Part shown: positions 1 to 7,288 of the stretch, one piece after another
How positions within the stretch are numbered: the stretch's first letter is position 1
Layout of the letters: the number at the start of each line of letters is the position of its first letter
The notes under the pieces: model-generated
Told to the model about the DNA's origin: nothing
The model's database searches: none
The model's input: only the letters and a program-made list of their open reading frames with translations
Source of the DNA: JAAYBY01 sp964465385
GTDB taxonomy: Bacteria; Bacillota; Clostridia; Saccharofermentanales; UBA5734
Direction of reading: 5' to 3'
Length of the DNA: 14,316 nt
Assembly: GCA_964465385.1 (NCBI GenBank)
Contig: CAYXIM010000049.1
Coordinates: 1 to 14,316 of the forward strand
Program-made: the position numbers and the translations under genes

Positions 1-8
1 GCCGCTTA

Positions 9-51
9 CCGGGGCCAAACAGGCAGCCTGTAGCAAGCAGGCTGCCCCCGG
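9..51 (+). other. Strong inverted repeat upstream of the str promoter
   Basis: A perfect 9-bp inverted repeat (GGCAGCCTG at 22-30, CAGGCTGCC at 38-46, 7-base loop) sits inside a second pair, CCGGG at 9-13 with CCCGG at 47-51. It would fold into a stable two-part hairpin. No T-run follows, so it does not look like a complete intrinsic terminator. It could be a 3'-end stabilising structure or a degraded terminator of the gene upstream of the window. The three + frames through this stretch close at about 33, 68 and 80; none can be assigned to a gene from this fragment. Confidence 0.55.
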
Positions 52-87
52 GCCGGCAATTTGGTGAATCCGTCGGTTAAATAAGAA

Positions 88-116
88 TTGTCAAGCGTTG
101 GAAACGGTGCTATACT
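88..116 (+). promoter_or_regulatory. Sigma-A-type promoter of the rpsL operon
   Basis: TTGTCA at 88-93 and TATACT at 111-116 are separated by exactly 17 bases, each one base from the vegetative consensus. Transcription would begin near 122-124, giving a leader of about 90 bases before rpsL. This is the best promoter candidate for the rpsL-rpsG-fusA(-tuf) operon and implies it can be transcribed independently of whatever lies upstream. Confidence 0.8.
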
Positions 117-128
117 AAAGTGCCTGAA

Positions 129-148
129 ACCCCAGCGGGGGTCTTTTT
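129..148 (+). terminator. Terminator-like hairpin in the str leader
   Basis: ACCCC (129-133) and GGGGT (138-142) form a 5-bp GC stem with a 4-base loop, followed by a T-rich tract (CTTTTT, 143-148). It has the shape of a short intrinsic terminator but begins only about 6 bases after the predicted start of the str transcript. It may terminate readthrough from the upstream gene, or cause premature termination of the rpsL operon. The short stem and the extreme closeness to the start site leave its strength uncertain. Confidence 0.5.
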
Positions 149-211
149 ATGCAGCATTGACTGAAAAGGTGCGTAAAAAGCAGGATACAGCAAACGAAAG
201 GAGGTGTATTG

Positions 212-637
212 ATGCCTACGTTCAACCAATTGGTTAAAAAGGGTCGTAAGACGCGAAGCGAAAAGTCAGACTCACCGGCCTTGCAAACCACCTATAACAC
301 GCTCAAAAAGCGGTATGTCCCGCTGGCTTCCCCACAGAAGCGCGGCGTATGCACGGTGGTGAAAACGACAACGCCCAAAAAGCCCAACTCAGCTTTGCGT
401 AAAGTTGCCAGGGTTCGTCTGACCAACCAGGAAGAGGTTTCAGCCTACATCCCGGGTATCGGCCATAACCTGCAGGAACACTCCGTTGTATTGATCAAAG
501 GCGGCCGTGTCAAGGATTTGCCGGGCGTCCGTTATCACATTGTACGCGGTACATTGGATACAGCGGGTGTCACCAACAGAATGCAGAGCCGGTCGAAGTA
601 CGGAACGAAAAAACCGAAAACGGCCAAAATTAACTGA
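212..637 (+). CDS. rpsL: 30S ribosomal protein S12
   Basis: This gene encodes S12 (141 residues), which lies at the decoding centre of the 30S subunit and contributes to tRNA selection and fidelity. Family signatures are near-exact: CPQKRGVC-like SPQKRGVC at 40-47, TTTPKKPNSALRK at 52-64, GHNLQEHSV at 84-92 and KDLPGVRYH at 101-109. Lys56 and Lys101 correspond to E. coli K43 and K88, the classic streptomycin-resistance positions; both are unmutated lysine. Asp102 matches the aspartate that RimO methylthiolates in some bacteria. An extra segment of about a dozen residues near 27-39 relative to E. coli is usual in Gram-positives. The start is ATG 212, 7 bases after GGAGG at 200-204; the upstream in-frame TTG at 209 lacks spacing. 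It is the first gene of the str operon. Confidence 0.97.
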   Translation: MPTFNQLVKKGRKTRSEKSDSPALQTTYNTLKKRYVPLASPQKRGVCTVVKTTTPKKPNSALRKVARVRLTNQEEVSAYIPGIGHNLQEHSVVLIKGGRVKDLPGVRYHIVRGTLDTAGVTNRMQSRSKYGTKKPKTAKIN

Positions 638-782
638 TTAACAGTTGGACTTTAGCGTGATCAGTACACTGTCATCATACACCCTGTGTGGATGGGACAT
701 GCACTGCACAAACACGGTCCAAACGTGAGTACCTGTGGTTTCGGGATCGTCATCCCGCATAATCATGAGAGGAGGGAAGAAC
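638..782 (+). promoter_or_regulatory. rpsL-rpsG intercistronic region, possible S7 feedback site
   Basis: This 145-base gap is long for neighbouring genes of one ribosomal operon, and no promoter stands out in it. It contains paired segments: TTGGAC (645-650) with GTCCAA (717-722) could close a large loop, and CGGGAT (742-747) with ATCCCG (752-757) forms a 6-bp hairpin with a 4-base loop, 25 bases before the rpsG start. In E. coli, S7 represses its operon by binding structured mRNA between rpsL and rpsG. A similar role here is inference from position and pairing only; I see no sequence identity to the E. coli site. Confidence 0.35.
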
Positions 783-1253
783 GTGCCAAGAAAAGGTCAT
801 GTCCCGAGAAGAGCTGTGCTTCCGGATCCGATTTATCACGATGTACGCGTGACCAAGCTGGTCAACAACATCATGCTACACGGAAAAAAAGGGCTGGCAC
901 AGAAAATTTGCTACGATGCATTTGATTTGATTCAGGAGCGGACCGGTCAGGACCCACTGTCCGTCTTTATCAAGGCTTTGGAAAACGTCATGCCGACACT
1001 GGAAGTGAAAGCAAGGCGCGTCGGTGGTGCCAACTACCAGGTGCCGATCGAAGTCCGGCCTGAAAGAAGACAGACGCTGGCTCTGCGCTGGATCGTTGCA
1101 ACGGCCAGAAACCGCAGTGAGCGCACCATGCGTGAACGGCTGGCCAATGAGCTGATCGATGCCTATAACGGTACCGGCGGCGCACACAGAAGAAAAGAAG
1201 AAATTCACAGAATGGCAGATGCCAACCGTGCATTTGCCCATTACAGATGGTAA
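783..1253 (+). CDS. rpsG: 30S ribosomal protein S7
   Basis: This gene encodes S7, the primary 16S rRNA-binding protein that nucleates assembly of the 30S head and contacts E-site tRNA. From GTG 783 the product is 156 residues, the standard bacterial S7 length. The N-terminus is typical (MPRKGHVPRRAVLPDP), followed by VTKLVNNIMLHGKK, and later VGGANYQVP, RWIVATARNRSERTM and a C-terminal HRMADANRAFAHYRW. The start is decided by AGGAGGG at 770-776 with 6 bases before GTG 783; earlier in-frame starts (from 735) would add 16 residues with no S7 similarity. It lies 145 bases after rpsL and 21 bases before fusA. In other bacteria S7 is the autogenous repressor of this operon. Confidence 0.96.
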   Translation: MPRKGHVPRRAVLPDPIYHDVRVTKLVNNIMLHGKKGLAQKICYDAFDLIQERTGQDPLSVFIKALENVMPTLEVKARRVGGANYQVPIEVRPERRQTLALRWIVATARNRSERTMRERLANELIDAYNGTGGAHRRKEEIHRMADANRAFAHYRW

Positions 1254-1274
1254 GTCAGGGAGGAGTAAGACTGA

Positions 1275-3344
1275 ATGCCCAGACAATTCTCGCTTGAAAA
1301 CACGAGAAATATAGGCATTATGGCCCACATCGATGCCGGTAAGACAACGACAACCGAGCGTATTCTTTACTATACCGGCCGGATCCACAAAGTTGGCGAA
1401 ACGCACGAAGGTGCCGCCACCATGGACTGGATGGAACAGGAGCAAGAACGTGGCATCACGATCACGTCTGCTGCGACCACGGCACAATGGAAGGGCAAGC
1501 GGGTCAACATCATTGACACGCCGGGCCATGTTGATTTCACCGTTGAGGTGGAGCGTTCGCTTCGCGTGCTTGACGGTGCGGTCACTGTTTTTTGTGCCAA
1601 GGGCGGCGTTGAGCCCCAGACGGAGACCGTTTGGCGGCAGGCCGACCATTACCAGGTTCCGCGGTTGGCCTATGTCAACAAAATGGATATTGTTGGTGCG
1701 GATTTTTTGCGCACCATCGATATGATGAATGACCGGCTCAAGGCCAATGCGGTGCCCATCCAGCTGCCCATCGGAAAAGAGGAGCAGTTCACGGGCATCA
1801 TCGACCTGGTCACCATGAAAGCCTACCATTATGGCGAGGAAATAACGGCTGAGCTTCAGGAAATCCCCATCCCAGATGACCTGGCAGAGCTGGCGCAGAC
1901 CTGGCATGACCGCATGATTGAAGCCATTGCAGAGACAGACGATGTCTTGACTGAAAAATTCCTCGAAGGTGAGGAGATTTCGGTGGAAGACCTGAAGCGG
2001 GCGCTTCGCAAGGCGACCCTCGGGTGCCACATGACACCGGTTTGTTGCGGGACCTCTTACAAGAACAAAGGGGTTCAGCTGCTCTTGGATGCGATCGTGG
2101 ATTACATGCCGTCTCCGCTGGACATTGCCTCCATCAAGGGCGTTAACCCTCAAACGGGTCAAGAAGAAATGCGTGCAGCGGACGACCAGGCGCCTTTTTC
2201 GGCCCTGGCCTTCAAAATCGCCACCGACCCCTTTGTGGGCAAGCTTTGCTTCTTCCGGGTTTATTCCGGTGTGCTGGAAGCAGGATCCTATACCCTGAAC
2301 GCAACCAAAGACAAAAGGGAGCGTATCGGCCGGATCCTTCAGATGCATGCCAACCACAGAGAAGAACTCAAGCGCGTCTATTCGGGAGACATCGCAGCGG
2401 CTATCGGCTTGAAGGACACCACAACCGGTGACACCCTGTGCTCCGAGAAGCACCCCATCATTCTGGAATCTATGGATTTTCCGGAACCAGTCATCCAGGT
2501 GGCCATTGAGCCCAGGTCAAAGGCCAGCCAGGACAAGATGATGCTTGCCTTGGCCAAGCTGGCAGAAGAAGACCCGACCTTTAGAACCTACATCGATTCA
2601 GAAACGGGCCAGACCTTGATTGCTGGTATGGGCGAGTTGCACCTGGACATCATCGTGGATCGCCTGTTCAGGGAATTCAAGGTTGAAGCCAATGTGGGCA
2701 TCCCGCAGGTTTCCTACAAAGAAACCATCCGCAAAGCCGTCCGCAGCGAAGGCCGGTTTGTCAGACAGACCGGCGGACACGGGCAGTATGGGCATTGTGT
2801 GCTGGAGATTGAACCCCTGCCTGCTGGCAGTGGCTACGAGTTTGTCAGCAAGGTTGTCGGGGGGACGGTTCCCAAAGAGTACATCGCCCCGATCGATGCC
2901 GGCATTCAGGAAGCCATGGGCAGCGGTGTCCTGGGAGGCTATCCGGTTGTTGATGTGCGGGTGACCCTGGTGGATGGTTCATACCATGAGGTTGACTCGT
3001 CAGAAATCGCCTTTAAAATCGCTGGATCCATGGGGTTCAAGGATGGCTGCCGCAAGGCTGAGCCGGTCCTTTTGGAGCCGATCATGAAAATTGATGTCAC
3101 GGTGCCGGACGATTACCTGGGCGATGTCATGGGAGACATCAGTGCCAGGCGCGGGCGCATCGACGGGATGGATGAGCGAGGCGGAGCCAAAGCCATTTCA
3201 GCCCAGGTGCCCTTGTCGGAAATGTTTGGTTATGCCACGGCATTGCGGTCCAGAACCCAGGGGCGTGGCACCTTCATCATGCAAATCAGCCATTTCGAAC
3301 AGGTGCCTGACAACCTGATGGACAACGTTTTAAAAAAGCAGTAG
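1275..3344 (+). CDS. fusA: Elongation factor G
   Basis: This gene encodes EF-G (689 residues), the GTPase that drives translocation and, with ribosome recycling factor, subunit splitting. The GTPase motifs are complete: G1 AHIDAGKT at 17-24, G2 RGITI at 59-63, G3 DTPGH at 81-85, G4 NKMD at 135-138. The G5 loop reads GTSYKNKG (259-266) where most EF-Gs have GSAFKNKG, a conservative change. The domain IV signature GGHGQYGH is at 500-507 and the C-terminus ends in the domain V pattern HFEQVPDNL. Length is normal and no mobile or duplicated features appear. ATG 1275 follows GGAGGAG (1259-1265) by 9 bases, and the gene is 21 bases downstream of rpsG, so it belongs to the same transcript. It looks like the canonical translocation factor rather than an EF-G2 or TetM-type paralogue, given its position in the str operon. 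Confidence 0.97.
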   Translation: MPRQFSLENTRNIGIMAHIDAGKTTTTERILYYTGRIHKVGETHEGAATMDWMEQEQERGITITSAATTAQWKGKRVNIIDTPGHVDFTVEVERSLRVLDGAVTVFCAKGGVEPQTETVWRQADHYQVPRLAYVNKMDIVGADFLRTIDMMNDRLKANAVPIQLPIGKEEQFTGIIDLVTMKAYHYGEEITAELQEIPIPDDLAELAQTWHDRMIEAIAETDDVLTEKFLEGEEISVEDLKRALRKATLGCHMTPVCCGTSYKNKGVQLLLDAIVDYMPSPLDIASIKGVNPQTGQEEMRAADDQAPFSALAFKIATDPFVGKLCFFRVYSGVLEAGSYTLNATKDKRERIGRILQMHANHREELKRVYSGDIAAAIGLKDTTTGDTLCSEKHPIILESMDFPEPVIQVAIEPRSKASQDKMMLALAKLAEEDPTFRTYIDSETGQTLIAGMGELHLDIIVDRLFREFKVEANVGIPQVSYKETIRKAVRSEGRFVRQTGGHGQYGHCVLEIEPLPAGSGYEFVSKVVGGTVPKEYIAPIDAGIQEAMGSGVLGGYPVVDVRVTLVDGSYHEVDSSEIAFKIAGSMGFKDGCRKAEPVLLEPIMKIDVTVPDDYLGDVMGDISARRGRIDGMDERGGAKAISAQVPLSEMFGYATALRSRTQGRGTFIMQISHFEQVPDNLMDNVLKKQ

Positions 3345-3381
3345 CCTGGCAGGATACAAGGCGGATAACCGCAGCTTGAGA

Positions 3382-3409
3382 TTGCTAAATCAAAAAAATA
3401 GTGTAAAAT
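3382..3409 (+). promoter_or_regulatory. Candidate internal promoter for tuf
   Basis: TTGCTA (3382-3387) and TAAAAT (3404-3409) are 16 bases apart in an AT-rich pocket of the 142-base fusA-tuf gap. Transcription would start near 3416, giving a leader of about 70 bases that contains the hairpin at 3448-3466. A separate tuf promoter would fit the known excess of EF-Tu over other str products. Just upstream a small imperfect hairpin (GCGG 3361-3364 with CCGC 3369-3372) is visible. Confidence 0.5.
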
Positions 3410-3447
3410 GTATAGAGCGGCAACAGAGCCAGAAAAATGAAAAGAAA

Positions 3448-3466
3448 GCAGCATGAGGGATGCTGC
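3448..3466 (+). promoter_or_regulatory. Perfect hairpin next to the tuf ribosome binding site
   Basis: GCAGCAT (3448-3454) pairs perfectly with ATGCTGC (3460-3466) around the 5-base loop GAGGG. The stem ends two bases before the AAAGGAGGA ribosome binding site (3469-3477) of tuf. There is no T-run, so it is not a terminator. It may hold the ribosome binding site open or stabilise the mRNA. The loop itself resembles a Shine-Dalgarno core. Confidence 0.5.
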
Positions 3467-3486
3467 GCAAAGGAGGATCAGCTCAA

Positions 3487-4686
3487 ATGGCAAAGGCAAA
3501 ATTTGAAAGAACAAAGCCTCATGTAAACATTGGAACCATTGGCCACGTCGACCATGGGAAAACAACCCTGACGGCAGCCATCACCAAAGTCTTGTCCATG
3601 GGTGGCTTTGCCGAATATGAATCTTACGAAAACATTGATAAAGCCCCGGAAGAAAAAGCCCGTGGGATTACAATCAATACGTCACACGTTGAGTACGAGA
3701 CGGAAGCCCGTCACTATGCCCATGTTGACTGCCCCGGTCACGCTGACTACATCAAGAACATGATCACCGGTGCCGCTCAGATGGACGGCGCCATTCTGGT
3801 TGTTTCAGCGGCTGACGGCCCCATGCCCCAGACCCGCGAGCATATCCTGCTCGCCCGTCAGGTTGGTGTCCCGTCCATCGTTGTCTTCTTGAACAAGTGC
3901 GACATGGCCGATCCGGAGCTGATTGAACTGACCGAGATGGAAGTACGCGAACTGCTCAACGAATACGATTTCCCGGGTGACGACACACCGGTTATCCAGG
4001 GTTCCGCCCTGCAGGTTGTTGAGAGCACCAGCACCGACATCAATGATCCGGTTTACAAGCCTATTTTGGACCTGATGGAAGCTGTTGACGAATTTATTCC
4101 GACACCGGCACGTCCGGTTGACCAGCCCTTTGCCATGGCTGTTGAAGATGTCTTCACCATCACCGGCCGTGGAACCGTTGCAACCGGCCGTGTGGAACGT
4201 GGCGTGGTCAAGGTTGGCGACCCGGTTGAAATTGTTGGCCTCAGTGATGAGCCCAGAGCAACCGTCGTCACCGGTGTTGAAATGTTCCGCAAACTCCTGG
4301 ATCAGGCTCAAGCTGGCGATAACGTGGGGGTTTTGCTGCGTGGTATCACCCGTCAGGAAATCGAACGTGGCCAGCTGATTGCCAAACCCGGCTCCATCAA
4401 GCCGCATACGCACTTTACCGGCCAGGTTTACGTGCTGACCCATGCTGAAGGGGGCCGTCACAAGCCTTTCTTCACCGGCTATCGCCCGCAGTTCTACTTC
4501 AGAACAACGGACGTGACCGGCGTCATCGAACTGCCTGAAGGCGTTGAAATGTGCATGCCTGGTGACCACGTCACCATCACAGGCCAGCTCATCACGCCCA
4601 TCGCCATGGAAGTCGGTTTGAAATTTGCCATCCGTGAAGGCGGCAAAACGGTTGGTTCTGGCACCATTTCCAGCATCATCGAATAA
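3487..4686 (+). CDS. tuf: Elongation factor Tu
   Basis: This gene encodes EF-Tu (399 residues), the GTPase that delivers aminoacyl-tRNA to the ribosomal A site. All nucleotide-binding motifs are present: GHVDHGKT at 19-26, RGITI at 59-63, DCPGH at 81-85, NKCD at 136-139 and SAL at 173-175. His85 is the catalytic histidine equivalent. Domains II and III are intact to the C-terminal GGKTVGSGTISSI pattern. The true start is ATG 3487, 10 bases after GGAGG (3472-3476). An in-frame ATG at 3460 lies inside the leader hairpin and would add 9 residues not found in the family. tuf closes the str operon and is followed by a strong terminator. Confidence 0.97.
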   Translation: MAKAKFERTKPHVNIGTIGHVDHGKTTLTAAITKVLSMGGFAEYESYENIDKAPEEKARGITINTSHVEYETEARHYAHVDCPGHADYIKNMITGAAQMDGAILVVSAADGPMPQTREHILLARQVGVPSIVVFLNKCDMADPELIELTEMEVRELLNEYDFPGDDTPVIQGSALQVVESTSTDINDPVYKPILDLMEAVDEFIPTPARPVDQPFAMAVEDVFTITGRGTVATGRVERGVVKVGDPVEIVGLSDEPRATVVTGVEMFRKLLDQAQAGDNVGVLLRGITRQEIERGQLIAKPGSIKPHTHFTGQVYVLTHAEGGRHKPFFTGYRPQFYFRTTDVTGVIELPEGVEMCMPGDHVTITGQLITPIAMEVGLKFAIREGGKTVGSGTISSIIE

Positions 4687-4710
4687 CACGGGCGAACAGC
4701 CCCAAAAAGA

Positions 4711-4738
4711 AAGGGTGCCTCTAGAGGCACCCTTTTTT
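4711..4738 (+). terminator. Strong intrinsic terminator after tuf
   Basis: GGGTGCC (4713-4719), TCTAGA and GGCACCC (4726-4732) form a perfect palindrome followed by six T residues (4733-4738). A-rich sequence before the stem means it could also work on the opposite strand. It begins about 25 bases after the tuf stop and separates the str operon from lon. The end of the T-run adjoins the lon promoter region. Confidence 0.93.
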
Positions 4739-4760
4739 GACCAAACAAGCGTGACCGTCA

Positions 4761-4769
4761 TGCTATAAT
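4761..4769 (+). promoter_or_regulatory. Extended -10 promoter of lon-proB
   Basis: TGCTATAAT at 4761-4769 is a perfect extended -10 element (TGN plus TATAAT). The best -35-like hexamer, TTGACC at 4737-4742, overlaps the end of the tuf terminator and is 21 bases upstream, longer than the ideal 17; an extended -10 can tolerate a poor -35. Transcription would begin near 4776. The leader contains a small hairpin, GGGC-ATA-GCCC at 4783-4793, inside a GGCC pair (4778-4781 and 4798-4801). Confidence 0.75.
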
Positions 4770-4816
4770 GAGGTGGCGGCCGGGGCATAGCCCAGATGGC
4801 CAGGAACCTATGAATT

Positions 4817-7288
4817 GTGGTGACCGACATGAAACAGATCAAACAAGACACGCAAGAGACAGCGCATGCGCTGCCGGCTGAGGGAGAGGACCAGCATCAA
4901 GACCCAACCAGCGACCTCAAAGAGACGCTGGTCTTAAACCTGCCCATGATTCCCCTGCGCGGGATGACCGTTTTCCCGGGTGTGCACTTGACCTTCGATG
5001 TGGCGCGTGAGCGTTCCAAGGAAGCGATCAAAGCGGCCTTGAAAGATAACCAGCTGGTGTATCTGGCTGCACAAAAAGACCTGCAGGCCGACTGGCCGGC
5101 CGCTGATGGGGTTTACACGGTGGGCTGCGTGGCCCGGATCCGTCAGGTGCTGGAGTTGCCCGGTGGCGAAGCCATGAAGCTGCTGGTTGAAGGGCGAAAC
5201 AGAGCCCGCATGGTGCGTGTGGTCGAAGAAGACCCCCACTATATTGTTGAAGTGCGGTTGCTGCCGCGCGAAGAGGCGTCCAAGCTTCCGCTGGCTGCTG
5301 AAGCCTATCGCCGTCAGCTGGTCCAGGCCTTCGAGCGTTACGCCGCCGTCAGCGGCCGTGTTTCACCGGAAGCGCTCTTGTCTATCGCCAACATGCGCAA
5401 CCCCTCTCAGGCGGCTGACCTCATGGCTGGCCACCTCAACATCGGCCTGCACGAAAAGCAGAAGCTTCTGGAGGCTTTCGATGTTGAAGAACGGATGCAG
5501 CAGCTGCTTCATCTGATCGACCAGGAGCAGGCGATTGCCCAGATTGAAAAAGAAATCAGCGACAAGGTTCGGTCGGCCATCGATAAAAACCAAAAAGAGT
5601 ATTACCTGCGCGAGCAGATCAAGATCATCCAAGATGAGCTGGGCGAGCGGGAAAATGCCCAACAGGAGCAAGAGCAGTTGCTCAAGCAGCTGGAGCGGTT
5701 GCCCCTGTCTCAGGACCTGAAAAGTAAAATTGAAAAAGACATCCTGCGGCTGGCCAAAATGCCTCCCGGTTATCCGGAAGCAGCTGTTTTGCGCAACTAC
5801 ATGGACCTGCTCTTTGAAATGCCCTGGGGTAAAGTAGACAAGGAACGCCTCAGCCTGGCCCAGGCTCGACGGATCCTGGACCGGGACCATTACGGCCTCG
5901 AACAGGTTAAAGAACGCATCCTGGAATACCTGGCCGTTAGAAAACTTCGGCTTGAGTCGGGAGAGGCAACCTTCAAAGGCCCCATCCTTTGCCTGGTCGG
6001 ACCACCTGGTGTGGGCAAAACATCCATCGCCCGGTCGGTTGCCCGGGCCATGAAACGCAAGTACATCCGCATGTCTTTGGGGGGCATCCGCGATGAAGCG
6101 GAGATCCGGGGCCACCGTCGGACCTATGTGGGGGCCATGCCGGGCCGCATCATCAACGCCATCCGCCAAGTCGGTCGTGACAACCCCTTGATCCTGCTGG
6201 ATGAAATTGACAAGCTGGGCAGCGATTTTCGAGGTGATCCATCTTCAGCCCTGCTGGAGGTGCTGGATCCGGAACAAAACAACAGCTTCCGTGACCATTA
6301 CTTGAAAATTCCCTATGACCTGTCCCATGTCATGTTCATCACAACGGCCAACACAACTGAGACCATCCCGCAGCCCCTCATGGACCGCATGGAAGTGGTC
6401 ATGTTGTCGGGCTACACCGAAGAGGAAAAAATCGAGATAGGCAGGCGGCACCTGCTGCCCAACCAGCTCAAGCAAAACGCCTTGAAAAAAAGCCAGCTGA
6501 CCATCACCCGGAAGGGGTTGCGCGCCTTGATCGGCTGGTACACCCGTGAAGCTGGCGTCCGCCAGCTGGAACGGGAGTTGGCCCGGGTATGCCGGAAAAC
6601 AGCCATAAAAATCACTGAACAAAACCAGGAACGGGTCCGGGTCACGGACAAGAATCTCGAGGAACTCATCGGCAAGAAAAAATACCGTTATGAAACCATG
6701 CGCCTGGAAGACCAGGTGGGTGTCGCAACGGGCCTGGCCTGGACCTGGACGGGTGGCGACACCTTGACCATCGAGGTGAATGTCATGCCCGGAACCGGCA
6801 AGCTGGAACTGACCGGCCAGTTGGGAGATGTCATGAAAGAGTCGGCCCGGGCGGCTGTGACTTATATCCGCTCCCAGGCCGACAGCCTGCACATCGACCC
6901 ATCTTTTGCCAGCAACAAAGACATTCACATCCATGTGCCTGAAGGCGCCACACCCAAAGACGGTCCTTCAGCGGGTATCACCCTGGCCACGGCTCTGGCT
7001 TCCGCACTCAGTGAGATTCCGGTTCGCCACAGGGTGGCCATGACTGGTGAAATCACCTTGCGCGGCCGTATCTTGCCCATTGGAGGACTCAAGGAAAAGG
7101 TGATCGCCGCCCACCGCGCCGGTATCGACACGGTGCTGATTCCCGAAGAAAACCAACGGGATGTGGCGGAGATTCCCAAAACGGTCCTGGACCAGGTTAA
7201 CCTGATCCAGGTGTCAGAGATGCGTCAGGTATTTGAACATGCTTTCTCACATCAGGTGGATAAACCAGCAGCAGGAGGCTCGGTATGA
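4817..7288 (+). CDS. lon: ATP-dependent protease Lon
   Basis: This gene encodes Lon (LonA type, about 823 residues), a cytoplasmic AAA+ serine protease that degrades misfolded and selected regulatory proteins. The substrate-binding LAN domain starts near residue 42 (LPMIPLRGMTVFPG) and is followed by a helical region (about 210-340) including the conserved KNQKEYYLREQIK stretch. The AAA+ module has Walker A GPPGVGKTS at 395-403 and Walker B LILLDEIDK at 458-466. The protease domain has the catalytic serine in PKDGPSAG (Ser718) and the catalytic lysine in GGLKEK (Lys761), 43 residues apart as in E. coli Lon. The start is uncertain: GTG 4817 lies 10 bases after AGGAA (4802-4806), while GTG 4820 and ATG 4829 are also in frame, the last with only a weak GGTGA. 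All give the same domains. The gene ends inside the proB start codon (4-base overlap), suggesting translational coupling. No CtsR or CIRCE operator is recognisable. Confidence 0.96.
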   Translation: MVTDMKQIKQDTQETAHALPAEGEDQHQDPTSDLKETLVLNLPMIPLRGMTVFPGVHLTFDVARERSKEAIKAALKDNQLVYLAAQKDLQADWPAADGVYTVGCVARIRQVLELPGGEAMKLLVEGRNRARMVRVVEEDPHYIVEVRLLPREEASKLPLAAEAYRRQLVQAFERYAAVSGRVSPEALLSIANMRNPSQAADLMAGHLNIGLHEKQKLLEAFDVEERMQQLLHLIDQEQAIAQIEKEISDKVRSAIDKNQKEYYLREQIKIIQDELGERENAQQEQEQLLKQLERLPLSQDLKSKIEKDILRLAKMPPGYPEAAVLRNYMDLLFEMPWGKVDKERLSLAQARRILDRDHYGLEQVKERILEYLAVRKLRLESGEATFKGPILCLVGPPGVGKTSIARSVARAMKRKYIRMSLGGIRDEAEIRGHRRTYVGAMPGRIINAIRQVGRDNPLILLDEIDKLGSDFRGDPSSALLEVLDPEQNNSFRDHYLKIPYDLSHVMFITTANTTETIPQPLMDRMEVVMLSGYTEEEKIEIGRRHLLPNQLKQNALKKSQLTITRKGLRALIGWYTREAGVRQLERELARVCRKTAIKITEQNQERVRVTDKNLEELIGKKKYRYETMRLEDQVGVATGLAWTWTGGDTLTIEVNVMPGTGKLELTGQLGDVMKESARAAVTYIRSQADSLHIDPSFASNKDIHIHVPEGATPKDGPSAGITLATALASALSEIPVRHRVAMTGEITLRGRILPIGGLKEKVIAAHRAGIDTVLIPEENQRDVAEIPKTVLDQVNLIQVSEMRQVFEHAFSHQVDKPAAGGSV

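Noticed and set aside
1..80. C-terminal fragment of an upstream gene
   Set aside because: All three + frames are open briefly, but none has recognisable sequence, so no partial gene is called.
876..2453. 525-codon open frame on the minus strand across rpsG and fusA
   Set aside because: It is fully antisense to two certain genes, has no recognisable domain and arises from their codon pattern in a GC-rich genome.
4736..4756. Possible CtsR operator near the lon promoter (TTTGACC and GTGACC copies, minus strand GGTCAAA-like)
   Set aside because: CtsR heptads are separated by 3 bases; here the copies are about 7 bases apart and only one matches the heptad well.
3805..4851. 348-codon minus-strand open frame across tuf and the terminator
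   Set aside because: It is antisense to tuf, runs through the tuf terminator and the lon promoter, and shows no protein-like motifs.
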